A stretch of 48,254 nucleotides of DNA from an uncultured Pelagibacteraceae bacterium (GTDB taxonomy: Bacteria > Pseudomonadota > Alphaproteobacteria > Pelagibacterales > Pelagibacteraceae): assembly GCA_902590845.1 (NCBI GenBank), contig CACIYJ010000007.1, forward strand, positions 1 to 48,254, given 5' to 3'. This document shows positions 1 to 8,695 of this stretch, in pieces; positions within the stretch are counted from its first letter, which is position 1; each line of letters opens with the position of its first letter. Position numbers and translations under genes: made by a program. The notes under the pieces are model-generated. The model made no database searches. It was not told where the DNA came from and saw only the letters and a list, made by a program, of their open reading frames with translations.

Positions 1-504
1 ATCAGGCGAACACGAAGACCAAATGATTCCATTTTTAGCGCATGCTAAAAAACTTACTACGGACTCTATTTTGTTTGGCACATATGCTACAACTCTATCC
101 CCTTTTTTTAAACTTAAAGTCTTCAAATAAGCAGACAGCTTACAAACTTTTTTATACAAATCATTCCAAGTAATATTTTCTTCATAACCGCTTTCAGATA
201 AAAAACCTATAGCATTCAAATCTGATCTTTTTTTGAGAATATTTTCTGAATAATTTAATTTTGAATCGGGAAAAAATTTTGTTTTGTTAAAAACTTTATC
301 TTTTAAAATAGTTTCTCTTCCTTTATCGCCGATGATTTTAGAATAATCCCAAAACTTAGACCAAAATATTTCTGGATTTTTAACACTCCATTTCCATAGG
401 TCCTTAAAATTATTTGAAGTTTTTAAATTTATAAATTTTGAAAAATCACTCAATAAAGAATCTTCTTTTTTTTGATTGTTGGGTCTCCAAAGAGGTGTAT
501 TCAT
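1..504 (-). CDS. aacS: Acetoacetyl-CoA synthetase, N-terminal part (truncated by window edge)
   Basis: The frame opens with ATG at 504 and stays open for 168 codons to base 1, so about a quarter of a protein that is normally about 650 residues is present. I translated it by eye. It begins MNTPLWRPN, followed by FWSKFWDYSK, then KLNYSENIL, then GDRVVAYVPN, and ends in WSSCSPD. This order is characteristic of the N-terminal region of acetoacetate-CoA ligase rather than of general acyl-CoA ligases. The enzyme uses ATP and CoA to turn acetoacetate into acetoacetyl-CoA in the cytoplasm, for ketone-body or PHB-type carbon use. The ATP-binding motifs lie outside the window. It is divergent from the PDH genes, with a 269-base spacer in which I see no convincing promoter pair. 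Confidence 0.85.
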   Translation of the reverse strand, partial: MNTPLWRPNNQKKEDSLLSDFSKFINLKTSNNFKDLWKWSVKNPEIFWSKFWDYSKIIGDKGRETILKDKVFNKTKFFPDSKLNYSENILKKRSDLNAIGFLSESGYEENITWNDLYKKVCKLSAYLKTLSLKKGDRVVAYVPNKIESVVSFLACAKNGIIWSSCSPD

Positions 505-773
505 AAAAGCTAGTTTAGCCTCTATGAATTTATCTTAACAAGTATTTTTTTAATAGGATTTTTTGAACAATCGCTGCTCTATCTGATTTAATTTCTTTTT
601 TTTTGAACAATAAACTTATTAGCCATTTCATATCTTATCTGACTAAATTTAATTGACTAAAAATAGCATAAAATATGTCCAAAAATGAACTTATCAAGCG
701 ATTTGCCCTACTATTTATAGTTTATTATTAGCGCTCTTTTTAATATGTTCCAACCAGTTTATAATAGGCAAAT

Positions 774-3700
774 ATGGCTCAAAATATTTCTGTTCCTGAT
801 ATTGGTGATTTTAAGGATGTTGAAGTAATTGAAGTTTTGGTCAAACCTGGAGATAAGATAAATAAGAACGATCCAATCGTTACTATAGAAAGTGATAAGT
901 CTAGTCTTGAAATTCCTTCACCATCATCTGGCGAAATTAAAGATTTAAAAGTTAAAATAGGAGATAAAGTTTCCGAAGGAAGTATTTTAGCAACTATCGA
1001 AAATGGCCAAGCTACTTCTGCTCCAAAAGAAAAACCAAAAAAAGAACCTGTGGAAAGCAAGCATATAATTGAAAAATCTAAAACAAATGGAAATTTAACT
1101 CCAGTAAAACAAGTAAAAAAAATTTTTGCTGAGCCAGCATCAAAAGATGATATTGATCCGATAGAAACTAATGAATGGATTGAATCTCTTAACTCTATCA
1201 TAGATAGTGATGGGGCACCACGTGCAAGTTATCTATTAAACAAAGTTATCGATCAAGCCTACAAATCTGGATTAGTTCTACCAGATACTAGAACAACACC
1301 TTATATAAATACTATACCGCCTGAATCAGAAATAAAATCACCTGGTGACCAGAATATTGAAAAAAAAATAAGAGCTTACATTAGATGGAATGCTGCGGCG
1401 ATGGTCGTTAAGGCAAATAAAAAAAGTTCTGAACTTGGTGGACATATTGGAACCTTTGCTTCTGCTGCTACGCTTTATGATATTGGAATGAATCATTTTT
1501 GGAGAGCTAAAAATAACAAGTTTGGTGGGGATTTAATTTATTTTCAAGGTCATTCTGCTCCAGGAATGTATGCTAGAGCATTTTTAGAAGGAAGGTTGTC
1601 TGTAAAACAATTAGACGGATTTAGACAAGAAGTAAATAAAGAAGGGCTTTCATCATATCCTCATCCTTGGTTAATGCCAAACTTTTGGCAATTCCCAACA
1701 GTCTCAATGGGATTAGGGCCTATTATGGGAATCTATCAGGCTCGTTTTCTAAAATATTTAATCAATAGAGGTTTAGTAAAAGATGAGGGTAGAAAAATTT
1801 GGGTGTTCTTAGGAGATGGAGAAATGGACGAACCGGAATCTCTTGGTGCGATTGGATTGGCTGCTAGAGAAAAATTAGACAATTTAATTTTTGTTATTAA
1901 TTGTAATCTTCAAAGATTGGATGGGCCTGTAAGAGGAAATGGAAAAATTATTCAAGAACTTGAAGGAAGTTTTAGAGGAACGGGGTGGAATGTAATTAAA
2001 GTAATTTGGGGATCGTATTGGGATCAGCTTTTAGCAAAAGACAAAACAGGTTTGCTAGTAAAAAGAATGAATGAATGTGTTGATGGAGAATACCAAGCTT
2101 TTAAAGCCAAAGGTGGAAGTTATGTAAGAAAAAAATTTTTCGGTAAATACCCTGAGTTAAAAGAACTGATATCTTCAATGACAGATAAAGATATTTGGAG
2201 ATTAAATAGAGGAGGCCACGATCCACATAAAGTTTATGCAGCCTATCATGCGGCGATACAACATAAAGGTTCACCAACGGTCATTCTCGCTAAAACTATT
2301 AAAGGTTATGGAATGGGTAAATCGGGTGAAAGTATAAACACAACTCATCAACAAAAAAAATTGGATGAAAAAGATCTACTTTATTATAGAGACAGATTTG
2401 GTGTTCCTTTGACTGACAAACAGGTAAAAAATATTGAATATTACAAACCAAAGGAGGACTCTGAGGAAATTAAATATCTTAAAGATAAAAGATTAAAACT
2501 TGGAGGTTTCATCCCGGAAAGAACATCGTTTGCTAAACAAATAAAAACTCCACCGAAAGATATCTTTGAGGCATTTATGAAATCAACGGGTAAAAAAGAA
2601 ATGTCAACAACGATGGCTTTAGTTAGAATGCTTACAGCTTTATTAAGAGATAAAAATGTTTCTCCAAGATTAGTGCCTATTATTCCAGATGAGGCTAGAA
2701 CTTTTGGAATGGAAGGTTTCTTTCAAAAAATTGGCATCTATGCCCATGAAGGTCAAAAATATGAACCGGTGGATTCTGAACAACTTAGTTCTTATAGAGA
2801 AGATAAAAGCGGCCAAGTATTAGAAGAAGGTATAACCGAATCTGGAGCCATGTCATCATGGATAGCTGCTGGAACCTCTTACACTAATCATGATTTAGAA
2901 ATGATACCAATCTACATTTTCTACTCAATGTTTGGATTTCAAAGAATTGGCGATTTAGCTTGGGCAGCAGGAGATTCTCAAGCTAGAGGTTTTTTAATTG
3001 GAGCAACAGCTGGTAGAACAACGCTGGCTGGTGAAGGACTTCAACACCAAGACGGTCACAGTCATTTATTATCATCAAATATTCCAAACTGTGTGAGTTA
3101 TGACCCAACTTTTGCATATGAAATGGCGGTAATTTTAAGAGATGGAATTAAAAGAATGCACGAAAAAAAAGAAAATATCTTTTATTACATTACGGCAATG
3201 AACGAAAATTATTCTCACCCTGAAAAACCTAAAGGTTGTGAAGATGGAATTATTAAAGGAATGTATCTGCTTAAAGAGAATAACAATAAAGGTAAAACAA
3301 AAATACAGCTTCTTGGATCTGGTACAATTTTAAGAGAAGTTATGTCTGCAGCAGAAATACTGTCCAAAGAATATAGTATTGACTCCGATATTTGGAGTGT
3401 AACAAGTTTTAATGAATTACGTAAAGATGGTATGAAAACTGAAAGATGGAATTTATTAAATCCAAATGAAAAAAGAAGAAAATCTTACGTAGAAGAATGC
3501 TTAGAAAAAAGAGATGGACCAATTATTGCTGCTTCTGATTATACAAGATCATTTTCTGATCAAATAAGACCTTACACTCGAAAAGGATTTTATTCTCTTG
3601 GAACAGATGGGTACGGAAGAAGTGACACTAGAAAGAATTTAAGAAAATTCTTTGAGGTAGATAAAGAACATATTGTTGCATATACTCTAAGCGCTCTTGC

Positions 3701-3791
3701 AAAAGAACAGCTAATTGCAACTAAAGAAGCCGAAAAAGCTATAAAAAAATTTAAAATTGATAAAAACAAAGAATTCCCTACTAATTTATAA
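774..3791 (+). CDS. aceE: Pyruvate dehydrogenase E1, homodimeric type, with an N-terminal lipoyl domain
   Basis: Decarboxylates pyruvate with thiamine diphosphate and reductively acetylates a lipoyl group, the first step of the PDH complex. Residues 1-78 are a lipoyl domain with the acceptor lysine in ESDKSS (K42). Residues about 80-130 are a Lys/Pro/Glu-rich linker like a swinging arm. From about residue 132 to 1005 the protein is a full AceE-type E1: SELGGHIGTFASAATLYDIG, HSAPGMYAR, and the ThDP motif from GDG (347-349) to NCN (376-378). E. coli AceE has 887 residues; this one is longer by about the size of the lipoyl domain and linker. The start at 774 is the first ATG of the frame and fits the beginning of the lipoyl fold. 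The E2 gene follows after 2 bases. A lipoyl domain on AceE is unusual because it normally sits on E2. The E1 function is secure; the consequence of the fusion is inference. Confidence 0.95.
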   Translation: MAQNISVPDIGDFKDVEVIEVLVKPGDKINKNDPIVTIESDKSSLEIPSPSSGEIKDLKVKIGDKVSEGSILATIENGQATSAPKEKPKKEPVESKHIIEKSKTNGNLTPVKQVKKIFAEPASKDDIDPIETNEWIESLNSIIDSDGAPRASYLLNKVIDQAYKSGLVLPDTRTTPYINTIPPESEIKSPGDQNIEKKIRAYIRWNAAAMVVKANKKSSELGGHIGTFASAATLYDIGMNHFWRAKNNKFGGDLIYFQGHSAPGMYARAFLEGRLSVKQLDGFRQEVNKEGLSSYPHPWLMPNFWQFPTVSMGLGPIMGIYQARFLKYLINRGLVKDEGRKIWVFLGDGEMDEPESLGAIGLAAREKLDNLIFVINCNLQRLDGPVRGNGKIIQELEGSFRGTGWNVIKVIWGSYWDQLLAKDKTGLLVKRMNECVDGEYQAFKAKGGSYVRKKFFGKYPELKELISSMTDKDIWRLNRGGHDPHKVYAAYHAAIQHKGSPTVILAKTIKGYGMGKSGESINTTHQQKKLDEKDLLYYRDRFGVPLTDKQVKNIEYYKPKEDSEEIKYLKDKRLKLGGFIPERTSFAKQIKTPPKDIFEAFMKSTGKKEMSTTMALVRMLTALLRDKNVSPRLVPIIPDEARTFGMEGFFQKIGIYAHEGQKYEPVDSEQLSSYREDKSGQVLEEGITESGAMSSWIAAGTSYTNHDLEMIPIYIFYSMFGFQRIGDLAWAAGDSQARGFLIGATAGRTTLAGEGLQHQDGHSHLLSSNIPNCVSYDPTFAYEMAVILRDGIKRMHEKKENIFYYITAMNENYSHPEKPKGCEDGIIKGMYLLKENNNKGKTKIQLLGSGTILREVMSAAEILSKEYSIDSDIWSVTSFNELRKDGMKTERWNLLNPNEKRRKSYVEECLEKRDGPIIAASDYTRSFSDQIRPYTRKGFYSLGTDGYGRSDTRKNLRKFFEVDKEHIVAYTLSALAKEQLIATKEAEKAIKKFKIDKNKEFPTNL

Positions 3792-3793
3792 TT

Positions 3794-4711
3794 ATGAAAA
3801 AATCAAAAGATGGAATTAAATTAGCAAGTCCAAAAGTAAGAAAATTTGCTAGAGAGTTGGGTGCCAACGTTGTTCAAATCCCAGGAACGCAGAGAGCTGG
3901 ACGAGTTTCTGAGGAAGACGTAAAAAATTTTATCAAATCACAAGTTACAGTAAATAAAGGTTCAATCGAAAAAAAAGAATACAAAGAAGAATTCTCTCAT
4001 AAAGAATTTGGAGAAATTGAATTAAAAGACATTCCAAGAGTTAAAAGACTTTCAGGACCGCAACTAGTAAGATCTTGGACCGAAATACCTCATGTGACAC
4101 AACATGATGAGATTGATGTTACAGAAATGGAACAATTTAGATCATCTTTATATGATTACTACTCAGGAGAATTAATTAAAGTAACTCCATTAGCATTTAT
4201 TGCTAAAGCTCTAGTAAGTGCATTGAAAGAGTTTCCAAATTTTAATGCTTCAATTGATCCAAACCAAAATAAGATTATTTATAAAAAATATTTTCACATA
4301 GGGTTTGCTGTCGATACACCACATGGATTAATGGTGCCTAAAATTAGAAACGTCGATCAAATGAGTATAAAAGAAATTGGAGAAGCATTAAAAAAAACTA
4401 GTAAGCTTTGTAGAGAATTAAAAATTGATAAAAAAGATTTTTTTGGTGGTTCAATGACAATATCAAGTTTAGGTGGAATTGGTGGAACTTTTTTCACACC
4501 AATAATTAACCCTCCTGAAGTTGCTATTTTAGGTGTAGGCAAAAGCTTTGATAGACTAGTAAAAATAAAAAATAAAATTATTTCAAGAAAAATTTTACCA
4601 ATTTCACTATCATACGACCATAGAATTATCGATGGTGCTGAAGGCGCAAGATTCTGTGTTTATCTTGGAAAATGTTTAGGCAAAGATTTTGCTTTCAAGC
4701 TTGCTGTTTAA
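3794..4711 (+). CDS. aceF: Pyruvate dehydrogenase E2 (dihydrolipoamide acetyltransferase) without a lipoyl domain
   Basis: Transfers the acetyl group from lipoamide to CoA in the PDH core. Residues 1-50 form a peripheral subunit-binding domain (LASPKVRKFARELGANVVQI, then GRVSEEDV), which docks E1 or E3. After a short linker comes the catalytic domain, which resembles the AceF type (SGPQLVRSWTEIPHVTQHDE). The active-site motif is SYDHRIIDG, with H276 and D280. At 305 residues it is much shorter than usual E2 proteins because no lipoyl domain is present. Only two bases separate its start from the E1 stop, so no lipoyl domain has been lost to a wrong start call. It presumably uses the lipoyl domain fused to E1. 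Co-transcription with E1 is very likely. Confidence 0.93.
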   Translation: MKKSKDGIKLASPKVRKFARELGANVVQIPGTQRAGRVSEEDVKNFIKSQVTVNKGSIEKKEYKEEFSHKEFGEIELKDIPRVKRLSGPQLVRSWTEIPHVTQHDEIDVTEMEQFRSSLYDYYSGELIKVTPLAFIAKALVSALKEFPNFNASIDPNQNKIIYKKYFHIGFAVDTPHGLMVPKIRNVDQMSIKEIGEALKKTSKLCRELKIDKKDFFGGSMTISSLGGIGGTFFTPIINPPEVAILGVGKSFDRLVKIKNKIISRKILPISLSYDHRIIDGAEGARFCVYLGKCLGKDFAFKLAV

Positions 4712-4734
4712 TTTAATTTACAATAATAAACATC

Positions 4735-5637
4735 ATGAATAAAAAATTGATCTCTTTGATCTGCGCTATTTTATCTTCGTTTATTTGGGGAACGGCATTT
4801 ATTGCTCAGGATATGGGCATGGATTATATCGGACCTTTTTCTTTTACGGCTGGAAGAATGTTTCTTGGTTTTGTTGCTTTAGTTCCATTTTTTTTTATTT
4901 TTGAGTTCAAAAAAATAATGAAGGACCGTTTATCTTTAAAAATAATTTTTATTTATTTATTTTTTCTTGGTTTTTTATTGTGTGGTGGAAATGCTTTACA
5001 GCAATATTCTTTACTCTATACTGATGTAGCAAATTCAGCAATTTTTACAATTTTTTATGTTTTGATAGTACCTGTTCTTTCTTATTATCTTTTTTCAAAA
5101 AAAATACATTGGTCTGTCTGGCCTGCAGTCTTAGTCTGTATAATTGGGGGATTCCTTCTAACAGAATTAGATAACATTACCGTTCGATTAGGTGATACAC
5201 TAGTCTTGTTAGGAGCTTTCTTTTGGGCTTTCCATATTGTTTTTATTTCAAAATTTCTAAAAATATTTAATTACCCTATGACCATTGCAATGGGACAATG
5301 CTTATTGGGATCATTAATTGCATTTGTGCCGTCAATAGCTATGGAGAATGTTTCTTTAGCAAATCTATTAATGGAAAAAGAAGAACTTCTTTATGCCGGT
5401 GTTTTATCAAGTGGGATAGCATTTTTATTACAAATTTATAGTCAACAAAATTTATCTCCTGCACCTGTTGCAATAATTTTTTCATTAGAAGGTGTTTTTG
5501 CGGCAATATTTGGTTGGATACTTTTAAGTCAATTCTTAAGTGGAATGAAAATTTTTGGAATAATTTTAATCTTATCGGCTGTAATTTTCTCACAACTTTC
5601 ACCAACCTATGATAAAAGAAAATATGGAAGAAGCTAA
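4735..5637 (+). CDS. EamA/DMT superfamily permease
   Basis: A 300-residue integral membrane protein with about ten hydrophobic segments in two repeated halves. It starts MNKKLISLICAILSSFIWGT, followed by FIAQDMG and FTAGRMFLG, which is the usual opening of EamA (drug/metabolite transporter) proteins. The second half carries LLGAFFWAFHIVFIS and FSLEGVFAAIFGW, the repeat of the first half and a common DMT signature. Such carriers export or import small metabolites such as amino acids; the substrate cannot be read from the sequence. It lies 23 bases after the E2 gene and overlaps the thioesterase gene by 29 bases if that gene uses its first ATG. Confidence 0.85.
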   Translation: MNKKLISLICAILSSFIWGTAFIAQDMGMDYIGPFSFTAGRMFLGFVALVPFFFIFEFKKIMKDRLSLKIIFIYLFFLGFLLCGGNALQQYSLLYTDVANSAIFTIFYVLIVPVLSYYLFSKKIHWSVWPAVLVCIIGGFLLTELDNITVRLGDTLVLLGAFFWAFHIVFISKFLKIFNYPMTIAMGQCLLGSLIAFVPSIAMENVSLANLLMEKEELLYAGVLSSGIAFLLQIYSQQNLSPAPVAIIFSLEGVFAAIFGWILLSQFLSGMKIFGIILILSAVIFSQLSPTYDKRKYGRS

Positions 5638-5998
5638 ATCAGGATTTGCAAAACACATTGGCGGTCTTACTACAAAAAAGATCAACGATTCTAATTATGA
5701 ATTTTATACAGAGGTTAAAGATATAAATCTTAATACCAGTAAAATTGCTCATGGCGGTTTCATTTGTTCTATTGCTGATACAGGAATGGGTAATGCAGCT
5801 CATAGAACAATTGAAAACAAAAGATGTGTTACCATTTCATTAGATGTAAAATTTATTTCTGCTGCTTCTTTAGGTCAAAAATTATTGGGAAAAGTTAAAA
5901 TTCAAAAAAAAACAAGAACACTTGTATTTGTGACTTGCGAAATTAGTAATTCTGAAAATATAGTAGCTACTGCATCAGGTGTTTGGAAAATTCTTTAA
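5609..5998 (+). CDS. PaaI-like hotdog-fold thioesterase
   Basis: A 129-residue protein of the hotdog thioesterase superfamily (PaaI/YdiI type), which hydrolyses acyl-CoA thioesters. The family signature is visible as KIAHGGFICSIADTGMGNAA, with the HGG turn, then CVTISLDVKFISAA and ASGVWKIL at the end, which is typical of the last strand. The first ATG at 5609 lies inside the permease gene. A second in-frame ATG at 5624 (MEEAKSGF) reduces the overlap and is equally acceptable, as neither has a clear Shine-Dalgarno sequence. The acyl-CoA substrate is unknown. Its stop overlaps that of the small gene on the other strand. Confidence 0.82.
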   Translation: MIKENMEEAKSGFAKHIGGLTTKKINDSNYEFYTEVKDINLNTSKIAHGGFICSIADTGMGNAAHRTIENKRCVTISLDVKFISAASLGQKLLGKVKIQKKTRTLVFVTCEISNSENIVATASGVWKIL

Positions 5999-6144
5999 CG
6001 TTTTTTTCTTAATTTTTTAATTCCACAATCTTTACACTTTATCGTTTCAGTTGAACCACCTGGTCCAAAACTAAAATTAATATCTACTTTTTCGTACCTA
6101 TGCAATCCTACGTAGCAAAATAACAAATACAACCATTTAATCAT
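5995..6144 (-). CDS. Small hypothetical protein, 49 residues, with a C-terminal CxxC
   Basis: An ORF with ATG at 6144 and TAA at 5995-5997. It starts with a short hydrophobic stretch (MIKWLYLLFCYVGL), then a hydrophilic part containing FSFGPGGST, then TIKCKDCGIKK and a basic tail (LRKKR). The CxxC near the end could belong to half a zinc ribbon or a redox site. It fills most of an otherwise empty convergent gap and overlaps the thioesterase stop by 4 bases, which is common for real genes in compact genomes. I do not recognise a family. No strong RBS is seen. Its reality is moderately supported by composition only. Confidence 0.45.
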   Translation of the reverse strand: MIKWLYLLFCYVGLHRYEKVDINFSFGPGGSTETIKCKDCGIKKLRKKR

Positions 6145-6188
6145 AATTTTAACAAAAAAAAAATTTAAATTACCTTGGGGGTAATTAA

Positions 6189-6245
6189 ATGTCAGGTTGG
6201 GAAATACTAATAGTAGTAGCTATTATATACGCAATAGTAAATTAA
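6189..6245 (+). CDS. Possible 18-residue hydrophobic micro-protein
   Basis: ATG at 6189 is preceded by the run GGGGG (6176-6181), about 7 bases upstream, a striking G-run in this AT-rich DNA. It is followed by 18 codons: MSGWEILIVVAIIYAIVN, then TAA. The product would be one short transmembrane helix. It sits between convergent genes, downstream of the TRAP permease on the opposite strand. No function can be assigned, and an ORF this short could arise by chance. The G-rich sequence and clean hydrophobic composition are the only support. Confidence 0.3.
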   Translation: MSGWEILIVVAIIYAIVN

Positions 6246-6282
6246 TACTTAAAAATAAAACTTTTTATTAAAAATATTTTTT

Positions 6283-8619
6283 TTAAGAGGGATTCTTTTG
6301 TCCAAATTTATAATTTGTATATCCAAAAATAAACAATAGTAACAAAGCAAAAGGGTAAACAATCACTTTATTAGGCCGATCTGGATTTTCAATCTTAAAG
6401 TTACTAATTATATCGTCCATTTGCATGCCGGATTTTTTTGCCTGTCCTTTCCAATTTAATTTGTCAACGATGACTTGATTATTATCATCAGCTACATTAA
6501 TACCAAAATCCTCTAGATTGTAATGATTTTCAAAACTACCTTTGTCAATTACAAATAATTTATATCTTTCACCGTATTCTGTAACTCTAGTTACTTTAAT
6601 GTGTACTGCTTTTGATGGATCAAAAGTTAAGCTTTCAATTGATTTTGAAGATAATTTTTGCTCATTAAATTTAGGATAAAACTTACTTAATACAAAATCA
6701 GGTGCTAAAAAAGATGCTGAAATGATTAAAAATGCAATAATTTCGTACCAGCTTAATCTGTTAATAAACCATCTTTGTGTTGCGGCTGTAAATACCAAGA
6801 TGCCAATTAATGAAGTTATTATTACCAATAATCCTTGCCAAATACTTTCAATTCCTATCAAAAGCAATTCATGGTTAAACAAAAATACTATAGGTAATAT
6901 GCCTGTCCTCAAACTATACCAAATTGCTTGAAGACCAGTTTTCAAAGGATCGCCGCCTGAAATTGCTGCAGCTGCATAAGAGGCTAACCCTACTGGAGGT
7001 GTAACATCCGCCATTAATCCAAAATAAAACACAAACAAATGAACTGCAATGAGGGGAAAAATAAATCCTGATGCATTGCCAACATCAACCAAAACAGTCG
7101 CCATTAATGATGCAACAACTACATAGTTTGCTGTGGTTGGTAGGCCCATTCCTAGCAATAAACATAAAATAATTGTAAGAAAAATTAAAATAATCACATT
7201 ATCTCTTGCAATCGTCTCTATCACAACTATGAGATTGGTGCTTAAGCCCGTTGAGCCAACTGCACCAACTATTATTCCTGCTGTTGCAATCGCAATTCCA
7301 ACCCCCACCATATTGATGGCACCCTTTTGAAAACCAACAATTGTTTCATTATACCAACCAATTAAGCCAATTTTTAAATCTTTATTTTTTATTAATCGAT
7401 TAACCAAATTTACTATTATTAAAGCAAATGTTGCATAGAAAATTGAGTACGCTGCTGTGTACCTCATGTAGACAAGTAAATAAATTAAAACAAAAATTGG
7501 TATTATAAAGTGTAAACCTGATAAAAATGTTTTCTTTAAATGAGGAACGTCACTATCTTCCATGCCTTTAAGTCCTAATTTTAAAGCTTCAAGATGAGAA
7601 ATATAAAAAAGTGCAATATAAGATATTATTGCTGGCAAAAAAGCATGCTTAACTACTTCAAAATAAGTTACTCCAATAAAACTTGCCATCACAAAAGCTG
7701 CCGCTCCCATTACAGGTGGCATTATTTGACCATTAACAGATGATGAGACTTCTATTGCGCCAGCTTTTTCTTTAGAGAAGCCTGTTTTTTTCATTATCGG
7801 AATAGTAAAAGTTCCAGTCGTGACCGTATTTGCAATAGAAGATCCTGAAATCATTCCTGTCATCCCAGATCCTAATATTGCTGCTTTTGCTGGTCCTCCT
7901 CTCATCTTTCCAACCATTGCAAAAGCTAAATCTAAAAAATATTTTCCCCCTCCAGCTGTTTCTAGTAATGCTCCAAATAAGACAAATAAAAATATAAAAT
8001 CAACTGATACACCAATAGGAATTCCAAAAATTGCTTCTTGATCAAACCATTGAAAACCAACTAATCTTTTAAGAGACAAACCTCCGTGAGAAATAATGTC
8101 AGGTGCATATTTTCCAAAATATGAGAATAAAAGAAAACAAATTGCAATTATTACAAGAGGTAACCCTATAGCTCGTCTTGTGGCCTCTAATAAAATAATT
8201 ATTCCAATTGCACCAATAATTAGTTCTATTGGAACTTTAAATCCAAATATATCTTTGACCAAGAGTATCCCGCCTCGATTAACCAAGTCATCGTAAAAAA
8301 AATAAATATAAAAACAACAAAAAACTGCGATTAAACTAATAGCAATATCAATTAATGAAATTTTTTTTCCTCTAGCTGCAGGAAAAATTAGAAAGGTCAA
8401 GGTTAATGCAAAACCTAAATGTATTGCCCTTGCTGGCAGTCCTTTAAACATTCCAATATTAAACCAAAAAGGAAATGGTGATGCATACCATAATTGAAAT
8501 AGAGTCCATACAATTGCAATGGACATAACGATTCTTAAGTGAATACCTGTAAGATCACGAGTTGGAGATAAATCTTCACTTATCTTTTGCTTAATTTTAT
8601 CTTTTATATTTTCACTCAT
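6283..8619 (-). CDS. TRAP transporter fused permease (TAXI type) with DUF3394-like C-terminus
   Basis: A 778-residue membrane protein carrying both TRAP permease subunits (small DctQ-like and large DctM-like) in one chain, as in TAXI systems. Helices near the N-terminus (AIVWTLFQLWYA) correspond to the small subunit. The large-subunit core shows MTGMISGSSIANTVTTGTFT, QIMPPVMGAAAFVMA, LGMGLPTTANYVV and MADVTPPVGLASYAAAAISG, which are hallmarks of the DctM family. The C-terminal 120 residues (after about 650) contain a PDZ-like segment (KKSGMQMDDIISNF) between membrane helices, matching the DUF3394 tail of this subfamily. It imports an organic acid-type solute using an ion gradient. It follows the binding-protein gene after a hairpin terminator, which suggests lower expression than the binding protein. 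Confidence 0.92.
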   Translation of the reverse strand: MSENIKDKIKQKISEDLSPTRDLTGIHLRIVMSIAIVWTLFQLWYASPFPFWFNIGMFKGLPARAIHLGFALTLTFLIFPAARGKKISLIDIAISLIAVFCCFYIYFFYDDLVNRGGILLVKDIFGFKVPIELIIGAIGIIILLEATRRAIGLPLVIIAICFLLFSYFGKYAPDIISHGGLSLKRLVGFQWFDQEAIFGIPIGVSVDFIFLFVLFGALLETAGGGKYFLDLAFAMVGKMRGGPAKAAILGSGMTGMISGSSIANTVTTGTFTIPIMKKTGFSKEKAGAIEVSSSVNGQIMPPVMGAAAFVMASFIGVTYFEVVKHAFLPAIISYIALFYISHLEALKLGLKGMEDSDVPHLKKTFLSGLHFIIPIFVLIYLLVYMRYTAAYSIFYATFALIIVNLVNRLIKNKDLKIGLIGWYNETIVGFQKGAINMVGVGIAIATAGIIVGAVGSTGLSTNLIVVIETIARDNVIILIFLTIILCLLLGMGLPTTANYVVVASLMATVLVDVGNASGFIFPLIAVHLFVFYFGLMADVTPPVGLASYAAAAISGGDPLKTGLQAIWYSLRTGILPIVFLFNHELLLIGIESIWQGLLVIITSLIGILVFTAATQRWFINRLSWYEIIAFLIISASFLAPDFVLSKFYPKFNEQKLSSKSIESLTFDPSKAVHIKVTRVTEYGERYKLFVIDKGSFENHYNLEDFGINVADDNNQVIVDKLNWKGQAKKSGMQMDDIISNFKIENPDRPNKVIVYPFALLLLFIFGYTNYKFGQKNPS

Positions 8620-8642
8620 TGTTTGGAGAATACAATATTATA

Positions 8643-8676
8643 AAAAAAAAGGCCCAAAAAAATTTGGGCCTTTTTA
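8643..8676 (-). terminator. Intercistronic hairpin between TRAP binding protein and permease
   Basis: An 8-bp perfect stem, GGCCCAAA (8651-8658) with TTTGGGCC (8663-8670), has an A4 loop and is flanked by an A-run on one side and a T-run on the other. Read on the minus strand it ends in nine Us, so it is a good intrinsic terminator. It lies after the binding-protein gene and before the permease gene of the same transporter. It probably causes partial termination and protects the 3' end of the abundant binding-protein mRNA. Confidence 0.75.
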
Positions 8677-8695
8677 ATTTAATCAAGTAGTTGGA

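Noticed and set aside
653-730. Promoter for aceE (TTGACT at 653 or TTGCCC at 703 with AT-rich -10-like hexamers)
   Set aside because: Spacings are wrong or matches weak, and AT-rich hexamers occur by chance in this DNA.
779-1201. A 140-codon open frame on the minus strand opposite the lipoyl domain of aceE
   Set aside because: It is a shadow of the E1 frame; Ser/Ile-rich composition, no RBS, and no recognisable domain.
3700-3800. A possible missed lipoyl domain at the start of the E2 gene
   Set aside because: The E1 stop and the E2 start are two bases apart and the E1 frame is certain up to its end, so no room remains for another domain.
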